This document shows positions 7,253 through 16,260 of a stretch of 33,906 nt of DNA, in pieces. The notes under the pieces were generated by a model. It was not told where the DNA came from, did not search any database, and saw nothing but the letters and a program-made list of their open reading frames with translations. This DNA is from a bacterium (GTDB taxonomy: Bacteria; Patescibacteriota; Minisyncoccia; Phycocordibacterales; Phycocordibacteraceae). Position 1 is the first letter of the stretch; each line of letters opens with the position of its first letter. Location: positions 23,564-57,469 of the forward strand of contig JAJYJQ010000001.1 in NCBI GenBank assembly GCA_021789225.1, given 5' to 3'. The translations under genes and the position numbers were made by a program.

Positions 7253-8484
7253 GCGCGTTCATGCTGCGCTATGGATGCGGCCAGCGCGAAGCGGTCACCG
7301 GCTCGCTCACGCGCAGCCTCGCCGAAAGCAGCCCTCTCTTGCTCGTCCGCTAGCAGTCCAGCTACCGCACGCACGAGAAGATCAGGGTCATACGGATTGA
7401 CCGTACGCCCGGTCTCCCCATCCGCAACCATCTCAGGGATACCACCTAAGCAGCTCCCGACCACCGGCTTCCCCGCCGCCATCGCTTCGAGCACGACCGT
7501 CGGCAATGGATCGAGATACATCGAGGGCACGACGACGACGTCCGCTGCCTGGTATGCTGCGTGCAACTCGTCACCCGAGAGCCAGCCTGTCGATACTACG
7601 TGATTCTCGATACCCCACTCCTTGGCACAACGCATGAGCGCATCGAGGTACGCATCACGCGTACCGAGCAGGAGCAGGATCGCATCCAGCTCTGTCTGCA
7701 CGACCTCACGCAAGGCTTCCAGCATCACATCGCCGCCTTTGAGCGCGCTGATGCGTCCGCCGAAGAGTATCGTCTTCTTGCCGGCGAGACCGTGCTTCGC
7801 TACGAACGTATCGGCAGCATCCTGCGGCGCGCTCCCCCACGCAGCGACGTCGATGCCGTTGTACATCACCTCGACATTCTTGATGCCGTTCTGCTCTAGC
7901 GCGCTCTTGAGTGCGGTGCTCACTGCGAAGATCCGGTCAACGTTCTTAAGGAGATGCCTGATGACGACGTTCCGGAACGGGTTGTACCAGAAGCGGTATC
8001 TCTTCAGCTGCTGCCAGGCGCTCACACGATAATTCCAATCTTTCCTGCATTCGGGATGCGATGGATCGATGAACTCGACGAGCTTGCCGTAGTGGAAGAG
8101 CATCACATCGTGCGCGGTGAGGAACACTTTCGCGCCGCTTCGCTTCGCGAGGCGGAGCGTCCAGTACGACAGGTGGTAATGCACGTTATGCGCATGCACG
8201 ACCTCCGGCTGCACTTCCGCGAGGATACGCTTCACTGTCCCGGCAGTTGCCGGATTATAGAGTGAACACCACGCGCGCCAGCGCGGCGCGTAGTCGGAAT
8301 AGATACGCTCGATGCGCACGCCGTCCTCCCGGAAGGATCCCGCCTGCGTCCGATCTTGTACCGCAGTGACGACCGTCACCTCATGCCCCAGCTTTGCGAG
8401 CTCCCGCGCGAGCGACGCCGCGACGATGCCTGCCCCACCCTTCGCGAAGGGCGGGAAGTCATCCTGCAGGAAGAGCGCTTTCAT
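7222..8484 (-). CDS. Glycosyltransferase family 4 (GT-B)
   Basis: 420 aa; FPPFAKGGAGIVAASLARELAKLGHEVTVVT, VVVPSMYLDPLPTVVLEAMAAGKPVVGSCLGGIPEMV. Confidence 0.93.
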   Translation of the reverse strand: MKALFLQDDFPPFAKGGAGIVAASLARELAKLGHEVTVVTAVQDRTQAGSFREDGVRIERIYSDYAPRWRAWCSLYNPATAGTVKRILAEVQPEVVHAHNVHYHLSYWTLRLAKRSGAKVFLTAHDVMLFHYGKLVEFIDPSHPECRKDWNYRVSAWQQLKRYRFWYNPFRNVVIRHLLKNVDRIFAVSTALKSALEQNGIKNVEVMYNGIDVAAWGSAPQDAADTFVAKHGLAGKKTILFGGRISALKGGDVMLEALREVVQTELDAILLLLGTRDAYLDALMRCAKEWGIENHVVSTGWLSGDELHAAYQAADVVVVPSMYLDPLPTVVLEAMAAGKPVVGSCLGGIPEMVADGETGRTVNPYDPDLLVRAVAGLLADEQERAAFGEAARERAGDRFALAASIAQHERAYAFAGTDIE

Positions 8485-8487
8485 ACG

Positions 8488-9105
8488 CTACTTGTGCGCC
8501 ACGATGTACACGTTCGGATAGAAGATGGACGTCTCTGAAACCTGATCTTTCGAACCGGATTCGAGGAACTGGAAGAACTTAGAGAGAAGGTGCCCTCCTT
8601 TCCTTACGAACATGTTGCGCTTCGGCTTGTACGGGTTGCGCGTGCCCATACGCACGAATTCGGAGAGCACGGTCCAGAGATTGCCATACCCCTTGCATTC
8701 CACGACCGAGAAGCCCTGTCTCGTAAACGCCTGTGCGAGCCCGTCGCGCGTATAGCGCCGAAAATCCGTCGGATCTTTGTGCTCGGGGAACAGGAACGGC
8801 ACGGTCGCTATCGCGTAGCCGCCCTTCTTCAATACCCGATACATCTCCCTGATCGTCTGGTCGGGTTCCGTCACGTGCTCGAGCGCCTGATTGCAAAGGA
8901 CCGTATCGAACGACTCGTCCGCGTGCGTGAGGTGCGCGGAATCTTCGATGAAGTCAGCGCGCGTATCGAAACCGTCAGACGAGAAGTACTTCTCGACATG
9001 GGGCGCGATCATCTCGCGATACCGCCCATAGCCGGCACCGACGTCGAGCAAAACGCCTTTGCCGTACTTCTGCACCAGATCGTTGGTGAGCATTCGCGTG
9101 TTCAT
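8488..9105 (-). CDS. Class I SAM-dependent methyltransferase
   Basis: VLLDVGAGYGRYREMI, FDTVLCNQALEHVTEPDQTIREMYRVLKKGGYAIATVPFLFPEH; ATG at 9105 leaves a 16-nt gap to the upstream stop (the track ORF starts at 9147). Confidence 0.9.
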   Translation of the reverse strand: MNTRMLTNDLVQKYGKGVLLDVGAGYGRYREMIAPHVEKYFSSDGFDTRADFIEDSAHLTHADESFDTVLCNQALEHVTEPDQTIREMYRVLKKGGYAIATVPFLFPEHKDPTDFRRYTRDGLAQAFTRQGFSVVECKGYGNLWTVLSEFVRMGTRNPYKPKRNMFVRKGGHLLSKFFQFLESGSKDQVSETSIFYPNVYIVAHK

Positions 9106-9121
9106 ATGTACAAAGTATCCC

Positions 9122-10018
9122 TCATTTCTGTGCCACGACCCAGACATACTGAAGCCTGCCCGTCATGATCACGATACGGCTCAGTATGAACCGTATCGCC
9201 CTGCGGACCAAGCCGTCGCGAACCGCAGACGGAATCGCCTTCGGTCCTCCTGGCATGCCCTCTCCGGCCGAACCGTCTTCTGTCTGCTTGGCGGACAACA
9301 AGCCAAGCCGGAACAGCGATTCTCGGATAGGAAGATGGTACTGATCGAAATCCCTTACGCCTGACGCGACGACACGAAAACCGGTTCGCTCGAGCAAGAC
9401 GCGAAGCGTCTTGTCGGAGAAATACCAGAGATGTTCCGGATAGATGAGCGGATCTTTGTATTTCCGAAGCTTGAAGACCGGCGAGTCTATGTCCGGGGTC
9501 TCAATGACGAGGAACCCTCCGGGCGGGAGAACGTCGTATATACGCCTGATCTCCACATCCGGATCCTTGAGGTGCTCGATGACATGAAACAGCGAGACGA
9601 CTCGTGTTGCCGGCGCTTCCTGGACGACCCGTCCGAGGTCCGCGATAGTGTCCCCGACGATCCTGACCCCGTGCGTAGCCGCCTTCTCACGGCTTCCCTC
9701 GCTCGGCTCTATGCCGACGCCCTGCCCCCTTGCGGCAGCGAGCGCCTCGAGAAAGATGCCTTCCCCCGTCCCTACGTCGCACCACCCGGCGCGCGGCACG
9801 AACCGCGTGAAGAGCCGTATGCGGTCACGCGAGTTCCGGAAACGCGCTTCGCGCTTCTCCGGCGTATCGCCCGCATCGAGCTCTTCGTAGTACGACTTGC
9901 CCAGCGAAGGCTCGGCCTGCCACAAGAGCCCGCAACCGCTGCAGCGCAACAACGGCAGGCCGTTGAGGACCACCTCTTGCAAATCAGACGATCCACACAC
10001 GACGCAAGAATCATTCAT
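9122..10018 (-). CDS. SAM-dependent methyltransferase with N-terminal zinc ribbon
   Basis: CVVCGSSDLQEVVLNGLPLLRCSGCGLLW zinc knuckle followed by WCDVGTGEGIFLEAL and VVSLFHVIEHLKDPDVEIRRIYDVLPPGGFLVIETPD. Confidence 0.9.
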   Translation of the reverse strand: MNDSCVVCGSSDLQEVVLNGLPLLRCSGCGLLWQAEPSLGKSYYEELDAGDTPEKREARFRNSRDRIRLFTRFVPRAGWCDVGTGEGIFLEALAAARGQGVGIEPSEGSREKAATHGVRIVGDTIADLGRVVQEAPATRVVSLFHVIEHLKDPDVEIRRIYDVLPPGGFLVIETPDIDSPVFKLRKYKDPLIYPEHLWYFSDKTLRVLLERTGFRVVASGVRDFDQYHLPIRESLFRLGLLSAKQTEDGSAGEGMPGGPKAIPSAVRDGLVRRAIRFILSRIVIMTGRLQYVWVVAQK

Positions 10019-11147
10019 GTGATAGGAGGAGATCTATTTTTGTAATGACCGCTTCTACGGTAATGCTTCGGGTCTGCCGAAGCGCCTCGCGAGCATTATA
10101 CACGCGCGCATTCATGACATACAGTTCCGGCTTCTCCCGATCGGGCGGCGTCACGATCAGATGCTTCGGGCCGATGGGCGGCTGCTCGCGCTCATCGATT
10201 GGGCCGGTGATGTCGACGGTCGAAACCCCGAATGCCTCAGCGATATAGATCGGGCCGGTGTCTACGGCCACGAACAGGCCGGCGCGTGCGATGAATGCCT
10301 TGAGCTCGTCGATCGAGAACACGCCGAGGGCGTTTATGATGCCTTCCGGCTTCTCGAGCGCCGCCACCATCGCGTTCACCTCTTCCTTGTCGCGCGGGCC
10401 GCCGATGACGACCACCGGCACGCCCCGCGCGACGAGATGCTCCGCGACGCGCGCGAAGCGGTCGGCCGGCCAGTTCTTTATCTTGTTCCCTGCCGAAGGA
10501 GAGATGATGGCGAACTTCTTTTCCGCAAGATCGTGCGCGCGCAAGAACGCATCCGCGCTCTTGCGCGCCTCGTCCGAGAAGCCGAGACGCTTCGTCGTAT
10601 CTCCGACGCGCACGCCAAGCGGCGCGAGCATCTTCAGGTACTCGCCCGGCGCATAGTGCCCCATGCGGTGCGGGACGGTTTCTACCAGTCGCAGGAGCGA
10701 CCGATAGGTCTTCGTCATCCACGGACAGTAACCGCCCATCACCTCCGGCGCGACGACGAGCGGGATGCCTGCAAGATACGAAAGCGCGACCGCACGGCCG
10801 TCCGGATTGAGGACGACACTCGCGTCGAAATGTGCGGCTCGGATCGCACTGAGGAGCGAGAAGAACCCGCCGCTCGCGACGAGATATCCGTCAAGGTCCG
10901 GATTGTCGGCAAGCACCGACCTGTTCAGAGCATCGCCCATGACGGTTACGCGCGCCTGCGGATGCTGCGCCCGCAGCGCTCGGAAGACCGGCGTCGTGCA
11001 GACCATGTCGCCCAACTTCGCCGTCTGCACCACCAGGATCGAGCGATACCTGTCTCGCTTTCCGGCGACGAGACCGCGGAAGGGCGCGTAGCAGTACGCG
11101 GCTGCGATCAAGAGTGCATTCCGGAGGACATAGAGAGTTCGAGACAT
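10011..11147 (-). CDS. Glycosyltransferase family 9 (heptosyltransferase-like)
   Basis: ILVVQTAKLGDMVCTTPVFRALRAQHPQARVTVMG..., ...SPSAGNKIKNWPADRFARVAEHLVARGVPVVVIGGPRDKE...VAVDTGPIYIAEAFGVSTVDITGP. Start at MSRTLY. Confidence 0.9.
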   Translation of the reverse strand: MSRTLYVLRNALLIAAAYCYAPFRGLVAGKRDRYRSILVVQTAKLGDMVCTTPVFRALRAQHPQARVTVMGDALNRSVLADNPDLDGYLVASGGFFSLLSAIRAAHFDASVVLNPDGRAVALSYLAGIPLVVAPEVMGGYCPWMTKTYRSLLRLVETVPHRMGHYAPGEYLKMLAPLGVRVGDTTKRLGFSDEARKSADAFLRAHDLAEKKFAIISPSAGNKIKNWPADRFARVAEHLVARGVPVVVIGGPRDKEEVNAMVAALEKPEGIINALGVFSIDELKAFIARAGLFVAVDTGPIYIAEAFGVSTVDITGPIDEREQPPIGPKHLIVTPPDREKPELYVMNARVYNAREALRQTRSITVEAVITKIDLLLSHE

Positions 11148-11149
11148 GG

Positions 11150-12967
11150 TCAGGAGTGGACGCTGAAGATGACAAGGCCGTTCGCCGCATAGACTTCCGT
11201 GAAGGACGGGAAGTCCTGCGGATTCCACGCCGGGAAACCTGCCTTGTCCCACACGACATAGTCAAGTTTGTACTTCTCCAGCTCTGCCTTGAAATCTCCT
11301 TTCAAGAAAGCGAGATAATCTGTCTCGAGACGCGCCGCGGCGGCGTCTTCCCAGGCAGCGAGCGCGCCTTTGACCTGTATGGCTTGCAGCCATGGGTCTC
11401 CCGACGCGTGCCAGAGCTCCAGCCAATTGGTGAACATGGTCGACCGCACTTCCGGCCGGTGACTCTCCAGGTACGCATGGACATCCGCTACTGTGATGCC
11501 CCGCACCCGAAGCCACAGGAGATACCCGGACTCGATCCGATCTTGCGGTACGCCGTAATAATTCTGTACCGAATAGTAGTCATCGCAGTGGGTGTACGCC
11601 GGTATCTTGCCGGAAAGGTAATTCTCTTTCTCGCTCACCAGGACAACGCAATCGCCGTTCGCCGTATGCGAGTTGAGCCACGCATATACCGGGACGTAGC
11701 GCTGATCACTCGCATACGCGGCCATGTCCGTACGGTAGGAGCTGACGACCAGGGCGCCGTACGCGAGAGAGGCGATGAGGATGACATAGGTGAGGCCGGC
11801 CCAGAGCGATCTCGACCACGGACGGACGCACCGATACAGGACCACCATCCCGACCACGTAGACGACAGGAATCGAATATTGGACGAGGTGCTGTGGCCAG
11901 ACGGTCACCCCCGTCACTACCTGCTGGATGAACGTAAGGAACGTGCCCACGAGGAACGCAAAGGAGAACCACCACCACGCCGAGTCCTTGAGGAGATTCG
12001 ATCTCTTGAGGAAAAGCCAGGCGGAGACGAGCGCGAAAGCGACCAGCGCCAGGAGCAAGAACCTGTTCACGAGCGGCACGTGTGTGTGCAGGAGGCCGGC
12101 CTTTGCGAGCGTGCTGCCGCCGGCTGAAGCCGCCTGGCTGAATAATACGAAGAGGCCGCTTGCCGTCGCCGGCAAGACGCCGAGGCCAATCACTTTCACG
12201 AACGACCACGCTTCCCTCGGCTTCTTTTGCGCGAACGCGATGACGCAGAGCAGTGCGGTTACCGAGAGCCCCACCCCGAAGCTGAAGACATAGCCGGTCA
12301 TCACAGCAAGCAGGACGCCGGCCGCATACGGCAGGAGCCGGGTCTTCCCGTTGAACAGCTTCCAGAGCAGCATCAGGAACAAGAATAGGAACAACCCTCC
12401 GCTGATTGGGTTCACGAGCCGGGCCCAGATTGTCGAGTAGCCGATACCGGCTGCGCCCGTGATGACGGCGTGCACGTGTGCCGGATCGACGAAGTCGTAC
12501 CCGAGGAGTACGAGCAGCCCACCCGCGACAGCTCCCAGCTTCGCGTCCTCTTCATCACCGTCACGCTGAGTCAGAGAAAATACTAGTGCGTACACGAGCA
12601 GGAACAGGAGCGCGGGAAATGCGAATTTGCTCAATTCCACGACGAGCAGTATCGGGATGTGGAGCAGGACGCTCGGGAGGACATACAGGTATTCCCCGAA
12701 CGGAAGGATGACGGCCGGGGAGTCTTTGTATCCGAAGTATATCGGCGAGCTCGCCGTCACGTGCCCGTCCAGGATATCCTCGATGTTCGCCAGGTAATTC
12801 TCATCATCGCTCTGGTAGAGGAAGGGCGCTCCTTGATACGCGCCGCCCAACTCGATGCGAGCGAGCACCTGCGGGAGCGTGAACAGCATCCCGACGACAA
12901 GCGCGTAGAAGATTGCCCTCTTGTGGCTGGAGAGTATTGTCTTCGCGCGCGCCAGGACAGAACTCAT
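11150..12967 (-). CDS. Large polytopic membrane protein, probable GT-C-fold glycosyltransferase
   Basis: 605 aa, >10 predicted TM segments, acidic motif QSDDENYLANIEDIL in the first extracytoplasmic loop, soluble C-terminal domain. Confidence 0.65.
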   Translation of the reverse strand: MSSVLARAKTILSSHKRAIFYALVVGMLFTLPQVLARIELGGAYQGAPFLYQSDDENYLANIEDILDGHVTASSPIYFGYKDSPAVILPFGEYLYVLPSVLLHIPILLVVELSKFAFPALLFLLVYALVFSLTQRDGDEEDAKLGAVAGGLLVLLGYDFVDPAHVHAVITGAAGIGYSTIWARLVNPISGGLFLFLFLMLLWKLFNGKTRLLPYAAGVLLAVMTGYVFSFGVGLSVTALLCVIAFAQKKPREAWSFVKVIGLGVLPATASGLFVLFSQAASAGGSTLAKAGLLHTHVPLVNRFLLLALVAFALVSAWLFLKRSNLLKDSAWWWFSFAFLVGTFLTFIQQVVTGVTVWPQHLVQYSIPVVYVVGMVVLYRCVRPWSRSLWAGLTYVILIASLAYGALVVSSYRTDMAAYASDQRYVPVYAWLNSHTANGDCVVLVSEKENYLSGKIPAYTHCDDYYSVQNYYGVPQDRIESGYLLWLRVRGITVADVHAYLESHRPEVRSTMFTNWLELWHASGDPWLQAIQVKGALAAWEDAAAARLETDYLAFLKGDFKAELEKYKLDYVVWDKAGFPAWNPQDFPSFTEVYAANGLVIFSVHS

Positions 12968-12977
12968 ACGATCCTTG

Positions 12978-13700
12978 TTATCTCTTCTTCACCACCAGAT
13001 ACAGCACCGCTGCCATGTTCGCCGCGTGCGGCAAGCGGTTCACGAAGACATCGAGGAACTTTATCGGGAAGAACAGGAACATCGACGCGTCGAGGAGGAA
13101 CCAGTAGAGGAAGTCATTCCCGAACGAGAAGACTGTCGCGAACAGGTATGAGAGCGTCACGGTGAGCGACGAGAACGGGCCGGACCGGACGCCGACCTCC
13201 ATCACTTCGAATTCCTCGAAGAGCTGCAGCAACCCTTCCTTTGTCCAGCGCGTGAAGTCGCTCGGAGAGGGATGGAACGGGTAGTAGAACGGGGTGCTGA
13301 TGTAGAGGAACCCGCCCGGCTTCAGTATCCGCTTGAGCTCGCTAACCGCCTTGTACGGATGCGGTAGGTGCTCGAGCACATTGTCGCAGACAATCCTTGC
13401 GACCGACGCATCGCCGAAGGGCTGCATGTCCTCTATGTCAGAGAGAATGTCGACCCCTTCGTACTGGAACTTGTCGACATTCTTCACTTCCGGGCCCAGC
13501 CGGCGCGGCCCAGAACCGACGTTTATGACCTCCCCTTCTGCCGCATACTTACGCAGGAAATCCTTCGGGTTCATGCCGAGAAGGAGCGTATGCCCGAAGA
13601 CGATCTCTACGAGATAGTAGAACGTGGGCCAACGCTTAAAGAAATCTCTGATTGATGGGCCTTTGCTTTCCGTTTGTGCAGTCATATTCTCGAGAGTCAT
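12978..13700 (-). CDS. SAM-dependent methyltransferase
   Basis: EVINVGSGPRRLGPEVKNVDKFQYEGVDILSDIEDMQPF...VCDNVLEHLPHPYKAVSELKRILKPGGFLYISTPFYYPFHPSPSDFTRWTKEGL. Confidence 0.88.
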   Translation of the reverse strand: MTLENMTAQTESKGPSIRDFFKRWPTFYYLVEIVFGHTLLLGMNPKDFLRKYAAEGEVINVGSGPRRLGPEVKNVDKFQYEGVDILSDIEDMQPFGDASVARIVCDNVLEHLPHPYKAVSELKRILKPGGFLYISTPFYYPFHPSPSDFTRWTKEGLLQLFEEFEVMEVGVRSGPFSSLTVTLSYLFATVFSFGNDFLYWFLLDASMFLFFPIKFLDVFVNRLPHAANMAAVLYLVVKKR

Positions 13701-13709
13701 CTCTCATTG

Positions 13710-15677
13710 CTAATCCTGAAGTTTATAAATATACCGGTAATCCGAACCCGACACGTCGCTGAAGACGGCTATGGCGTCCAGTCCTGAACATTTTTGCACA
13801 TAATCTGCCTGCGAGAAATTGCTCGGCGACACGACGATGTAGTCGATGCCGAAAGCGTGCAGCGCACTCGCGCTGCAACCGTTCACGATCTCATCGTAGA
13901 GCGGAATCTTATCTGCCGGGAAGAGAGCCGGGTAATTCCCGGGAGACATCCTCCCCGTCTCGATCATGAGCATCGGATCGTACGGGAAGAATCGCGCAGC
14001 AGGGGCGGTGTTGGCAGGCACCCAATCATACGCTTCCGCATCCAGCCGCGACGGCGCCGGCAGTGACGCTACGAACGGGACATGGATCTTGCCGAAATCA
14101 TTGAATGGCGTGACCAGGCTGACGAGCTGAAAAGCAAGCCCGCCGTATACGACGATGAGCGACGTGAGCACGAGCATCATATTTGCCTTCGGTCTCTCCT
14201 TGTGTTCCTCGAACAGGCGGGCTACGAGGAGGGCGGATACGAACGCGAAGATAGGCGTCGAGACGGAGAACAGTCGTAGCATCGCGTTCGGCGTCAGATT
14301 GAATACGACGAAGATTGGAAGGAAAAAGGCGACGACGCCGACGCCCGACAGGAACAAAATCCTCTTATCCCGTCTGAAGACGTAGAGCGCGACGGGGAAC
14401 AAGAAGAGCGGGAGGCCGAACTCCTTCAGGAACGTCCAGCTCAGGATGGGTATGCGCGAGATGGGCTCCCCCGCTTGCAGCAGGCTCGAGACGGGGATTC
14501 CCAGCATATCGCTATTGATCGAGAAGCTCGGCCCACTGTCGATGATCGACCCGCTGAACACGTAATTCGTGATGATGCCTCCCTGCAAGACCGCCACGAT
14601 CGAGCCGACGAGCAGTACCACAAACGTCAGCTTCATGCGATCGGCATGTTTCTGCTTCAGGCTCGGGTCACTGCCCCGAACGAACGAGTACGCTTCCCAG
14701 ACGAACGCGAGGGCGAGGGCGAGGGCAAGCACGACAAAGCTGGTCTCGAGACTGAGCGCGATCGCCCCCAAGAACAGCCCGATGATAAGCGCGCTCCTGA
14801 TCTTCGCCTTCCTCTCGCTCAACTGCTTGAGATACAAGTAGACGACCGCCAGGATCATGGGCATGCCCATGGCCGTGGTGTGACTGCGCATGCCGTACGT
14901 GAAGAACTGATTCAGCTTCGGCCACAGCATATCCGCCACGAACTTCCACTGGCCGACAACCGGCTCGCCGAGCACATACCTGTGGTAGAGGGGCGAGAAT
15001 CCATGTACGACGTTCAAGAACAGCAAGCCGCCCGCGTAGAAGAAGAAGAGCGCAGCGAGTATAGACGCGAGGAAATCCTCGGTAAGGAAGAACGCGAGCA
15101 CGAACGCGAGGAGGAACGTCGCGCCCGTGAAGAAGAATATCTGGGTATCGTAGTCTTGCAGCAACGGGACGTCCGTCACGTGGTACATCGCAGCCGCCAG
15201 GAGATCCGGCCCATAATGGTAGGAGAAGCGCGTGTCAGGATCCATCGGATTCATGACCGGGAAATTCCCTGCGCTTATCGTCGCGGCAGCTATCAGGTGA
15301 CTGTAATCGTCATGCTCGAGCGCCCGCAACTGCACGACGCCCGAGATGACTGACGCGAGCAGTGCCAGGCCGAACAGGATGCGGAGCTGCTTCTTCGAGA
15401 GGTCGAGTTCTGGCCGGTACCACTCCGCTCCCCTCCTGAGGAGGAGGTAGACGGAGAAGATGATGAACGCGAACAGGACGATCCAGACGGTCGCCCGAAT
15501 CGGAATCAGGTATGACAGCACGTTCACGAAGAACATGTACCCGCCAAGGCCGAGCAGCACGGAAAACGGCACAAGCAGCGATACCTTCCGTTCACCCAAG
15601 AAAAGCCGCGTGGCCGCATACCCAAAAGCAATGGCCACCGCGAGAAACAGCAGCAGCTCTACGGTAGCAAGAATCAT
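13710..15677 (-). CDS. Large polytopic membrane protein, probable GT-C-fold glycosyltransferase
   Basis: 655 aa, many TM segments; LEHDDYSHLIAAATI and FSYHYGPDLLAAAMY in the first extracytoplasmic loop; soluble C-terminal tail. Confidence 0.62.
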   Translation of the reverse strand: MILATVELLLFLAVAIAFGYAATRLFLGERKVSLLVPFSVLLGLGGYMFFVNVLSYLIPIRATVWIVLFAFIIFSVYLLLRRGAEWYRPELDLSKKQLRILFGLALLASVISGVVQLRALEHDDYSHLIAAATISAGNFPVMNPMDPDTRFSYHYGPDLLAAAMYHVTDVPLLQDYDTQIFFFTGATFLLAFVLAFFLTEDFLASILAALFFFYAGGLLFLNVVHGFSPLYHRYVLGEPVVGQWKFVADMLWPKLNQFFTYGMRSHTTAMGMPMILAVVYLYLKQLSERKAKIRSALIIGLFLGAIALSLETSFVVLALALALAFVWEAYSFVRGSDPSLKQKHADRMKLTFVVLLVGSIVAVLQGGIITNYVFSGSIIDSGPSFSINSDMLGIPVSSLLQAGEPISRIPILSWTFLKEFGLPLFLFPVALYVFRRDKRILFLSGVGVVAFFLPIFVVFNLTPNAMLRLFSVSTPIFAFVSALLVARLFEEHKERPKANMMLVLTSLIVVYGGLAFQLVSLVTPFNDFGKIHVPFVASLPAPSRLDAEAYDWVPANTAPAARFFPYDPMLMIETGRMSPGNYPALFPADKIPLYDEIVNGCSASALHAFGIDYIVVSPSNFSQADYVQKCSGLDAIAVFSDVSGSDYRYIYKLQD

Positions 15678-15683
15678 GAGGTC

Positions 15684-16259
15684 TTATTTCGAAAATTCGA
15701 ACTCAATCTCCTCGAACCCGCCGACCCAGAAGCACCAGATACGGCTCGCGAAGGCCGGGGAAAGCTTCGCGAGGAAGTTTATGATTGCGTTCAGGAACGA
15801 GAGGGTGGCGATGGTCACCTTCCCGTACCCCAAGGACGGCAGGAGGTGCGCGAACGCCATCCAGTGGAGTTCCATCTTCTCAAGCTTGAAGTCCGTGCCG
15901 AAATACCCCCACCGCACGCACGACGGATCGAAATACTTCGGGAACGTCACGTCGAAGCCGTGGCTGTGCTCCGGATGGGTCATACCCCGGCTGAAGTGCG
16001 GGACCTTCACATGCAACGTGCCACCCGGCTTCAGGATGCGGTGCAGTTCCGTCATGACCGCGAACGGACGGTCGAGGTGCTCAAGGACGTGGGACGCCTC
16101 GATGGCATCTATGCTGTTGTCCTCGAACGGGTACGGCATCGCGTTGAGGTCGCAGATGACATCCGGCTCGGTGAGGGGCGTCCAATCGACATTCACATAC
16201 CCCTCCTTCCTGTCGATACCTGAACCGAGATTGAGCTTCTTTTGCTGCATGGGACTCAT
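15684..16259 (-). CDS. SAM-dependent methyltransferase
   Basis: KLNLGSGIDRKEGYVNVDWTPLTEPDVICDLNAMPYPFEDNSIDAIEASHVLEHLDRPFAVMTELHRILKPGGTLHVKVPHFS. Confidence 0.9.
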   Translation of the reverse strand: MSPMQQKKLNLGSGIDRKEGYVNVDWTPLTEPDVICDLNAMPYPFEDNSIDAIEASHVLEHLDRPFAVMTELHRILKPGGTLHVKVPHFSRGMTHPEHSHGFDVTFPKYFDPSCVRWGYFGTDFKLEKMELHWMAFAHLLPSLGYGKVTIATLSFLNAIINFLAKLSPAFASRIWCFWVGGFEEIEFEFSK

Positions 16260-16260
16260 A

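Noticed and set aside
10161-12127. Long plus-strand ORFs (343 and 337 aa) opposite GT9 and the GT-C-like gene
   Set aside because: Antisense shadows: Arg/His/Asp/Glu-rich low-information translations while the minus frames give clear families.
14475-15353. 292-aa plus-strand ORF opposite the 655-aa membrane protein
   Set aside because: Charged, domain-free antisense translation of a strongly hydrophobic membrane protein gene.
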